Shown piece by piece: positions 5,382 through 5,870 of a stretch of DNA of 5,870 nucleotides. Source of the DNA: Campylobacterales bacterium (lineage in GTDB: Bacteria > Campylobacterota > Campylobacteria > Campylobacterales > JAADDG01). The stretch's first letter is position 1. Each line of letters opens with the position of its first letter. The position numbers were made by a program, and so were the translations under genes. The stretch lies in contig JALVCR010000015.1 in NCBI GenBank assembly GCA_027009865.1, positions 1 through 5,870 of the forward strand, read 5' to 3'. Under the pieces are notes generated by a model. The model saw only the letters and a list, made by a program, of their open reading frames with translations. It was not told the origin of the DNA and did not search any database.

Positions 5382-5870
5382 ATGGGCAGATCATATCTTT
5401 TTACAAGCGAATCTGTAACCGAGGGTCATCCCGATAAGATGGCCGATCAGATAAGCGATGCAATACTTGACTATATTATAGAAAGAGATAAAAAGGCAAG
5501 AGTTGCATGCGAAGTTTTGCTTTCAAACGGCTATTGTGTAATAGCCGGAGAGCTTAAAACGACAACTTACGCTCCTATGCAAGAGATTGCAAGGGATGTT
5601 ATAAGAGAGATAGGATATACCGACGCTCAGTTTGGATTTGATTACAGAAGTGCGGGAGTTTTAAACGGAGTCGGGGAGCAGAGTCCCGATATTAATCAGG
5701 GAGTCGATCAGTTGGGAGGAGAGATAGGAGCCGGAGATCAGGGACTTATGTTTGGCTATGCGTGCAGGGAGACAGATGTTTTGATGCCTCTTCCAATATA
5801 TTTGGCGCATCAGCTTACATTAAATCTTGCAAAAGCGAGAAAAAGCGGTGTTTTGCCCTTTTTAAGACCG
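5382..5870 (+). CDS. metK: S-adenosylmethionine synthetase, 5' part (3' end outside window)
   Basis: The open frame runs from ATG at 5382 to the right edge and gives 163 residues of a family usually about 380-400 long. MetK joins methionine and ATP to make S-adenosylmethionine, releasing phosphate and pyrophosphate, in the cytoplasm as a tetramer. Visible signatures are FTSESVTEGHPDK (7-19), whose HPDK contributes the catalytic histidine, and the GAGDQGLMFGYA signature (116-127). The start has AAGGA (5371-5375) six bases upstream, and the N terminus MGRSYLFTSE aligns with the family start. It is divergent from ahpC and separate from the operon. No disruption is seen in the part present. Confidence 0.95.
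   Translation, partial: MGRSYLFTSESVTEGHPDKMADQISDAILDYIIERDKKARVACEVLLSNGYCVIAGELKTTTYAPMQEIARDVIREIGYTDAQFGFDYRSAGVLNGVGEQSPDINQGVDQLGGEIGAGDQGLMFGYACRETDVLMPLPIYLAHQLTLNLAKARKSGVLPFLRP

Noticed and set aside
1..5870. CRISPR array, tRNA/rRNA genes, insertion sequence or prophage attachment site
   Set aside because: No regularly spaced repeats, cloverleaf-like segments, rRNA motifs, transposase fragments or terminal inverted repeats were seen on either strand.

Overview
The window is a low-GC (roughly one-third G+C by eye) bacterial chromosomal segment rich in AGA and ATA codons. It most likely comes from the Campylobacterota (Epsilonproteobacteria). The 198-residue 2-Cys peroxiredoxin closely matches, from memory, the Helicobacter/Campylobacter AhpC/TsaA type, and the promoters show a clear TATAAT -10 box with a variable -35. 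The genus cannot be fixed from this sequence; a vent-type lineage is only a guess.

Layout: (1) Bases 1-204, minus strand: the N-terminal 68 codons of a UPF0175-family, antitoxin-like protein with a GTG start and good ribosome binding site, running off the left edge. (2) Bases 205-318: a divergent control region with a TATAAT on each strand and a perfect 8-bp inverted repeat over the leftward -10. (3) Bases 319-4547, plus strand: a tightly packed five-gene operon. It encodes a 33-residue single-span membrane microprotein, an XpaC-like four-span membrane protein with a coiled-coil tail, a TelA/KlaA-type toxic-anion-resistance protein, a YdjI-like SPFH protein with a C-terminal GYF_2 domain, and a double zinc-ribbon protein with a C-terminal membrane span. 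Junctions range from a 4-base overlap to a 2-base gap. (4) Bases 4544-5140, minus strand: the peroxiredoxin gene ahpC, convergent with the operon and overlapping its last stop codon by four bases. (5) Bases 5141-5381: a divergent region with promoters for ahpC and metK. (6) Bases 5382-5870, plus strand: the first 163 codons of metK, cut by the right edge.

The operon is the accessory part. It joins two modules that lie apart in Bacillus subtilis: XpaC-YaaN (TelA) and YdjG-YdjI (zinc ribbon plus SPFH, linked to PspA and membrane stress). No PspA-like or TPM-domain gene lies in the operon here. A reasonable inference is a membrane-associated envelope-stress complex: two proteins provide integral membrane anchors (XpaC-like and zinc-ribbon protein), possibly with the microprotein as a small subunit, and the soluble SPFH and TelA-like coiled-coil proteins assemble on the inner face. 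Its substrate or trigger cannot be read from sequence. ahpC and metK are ordinary housekeeping neighbours.
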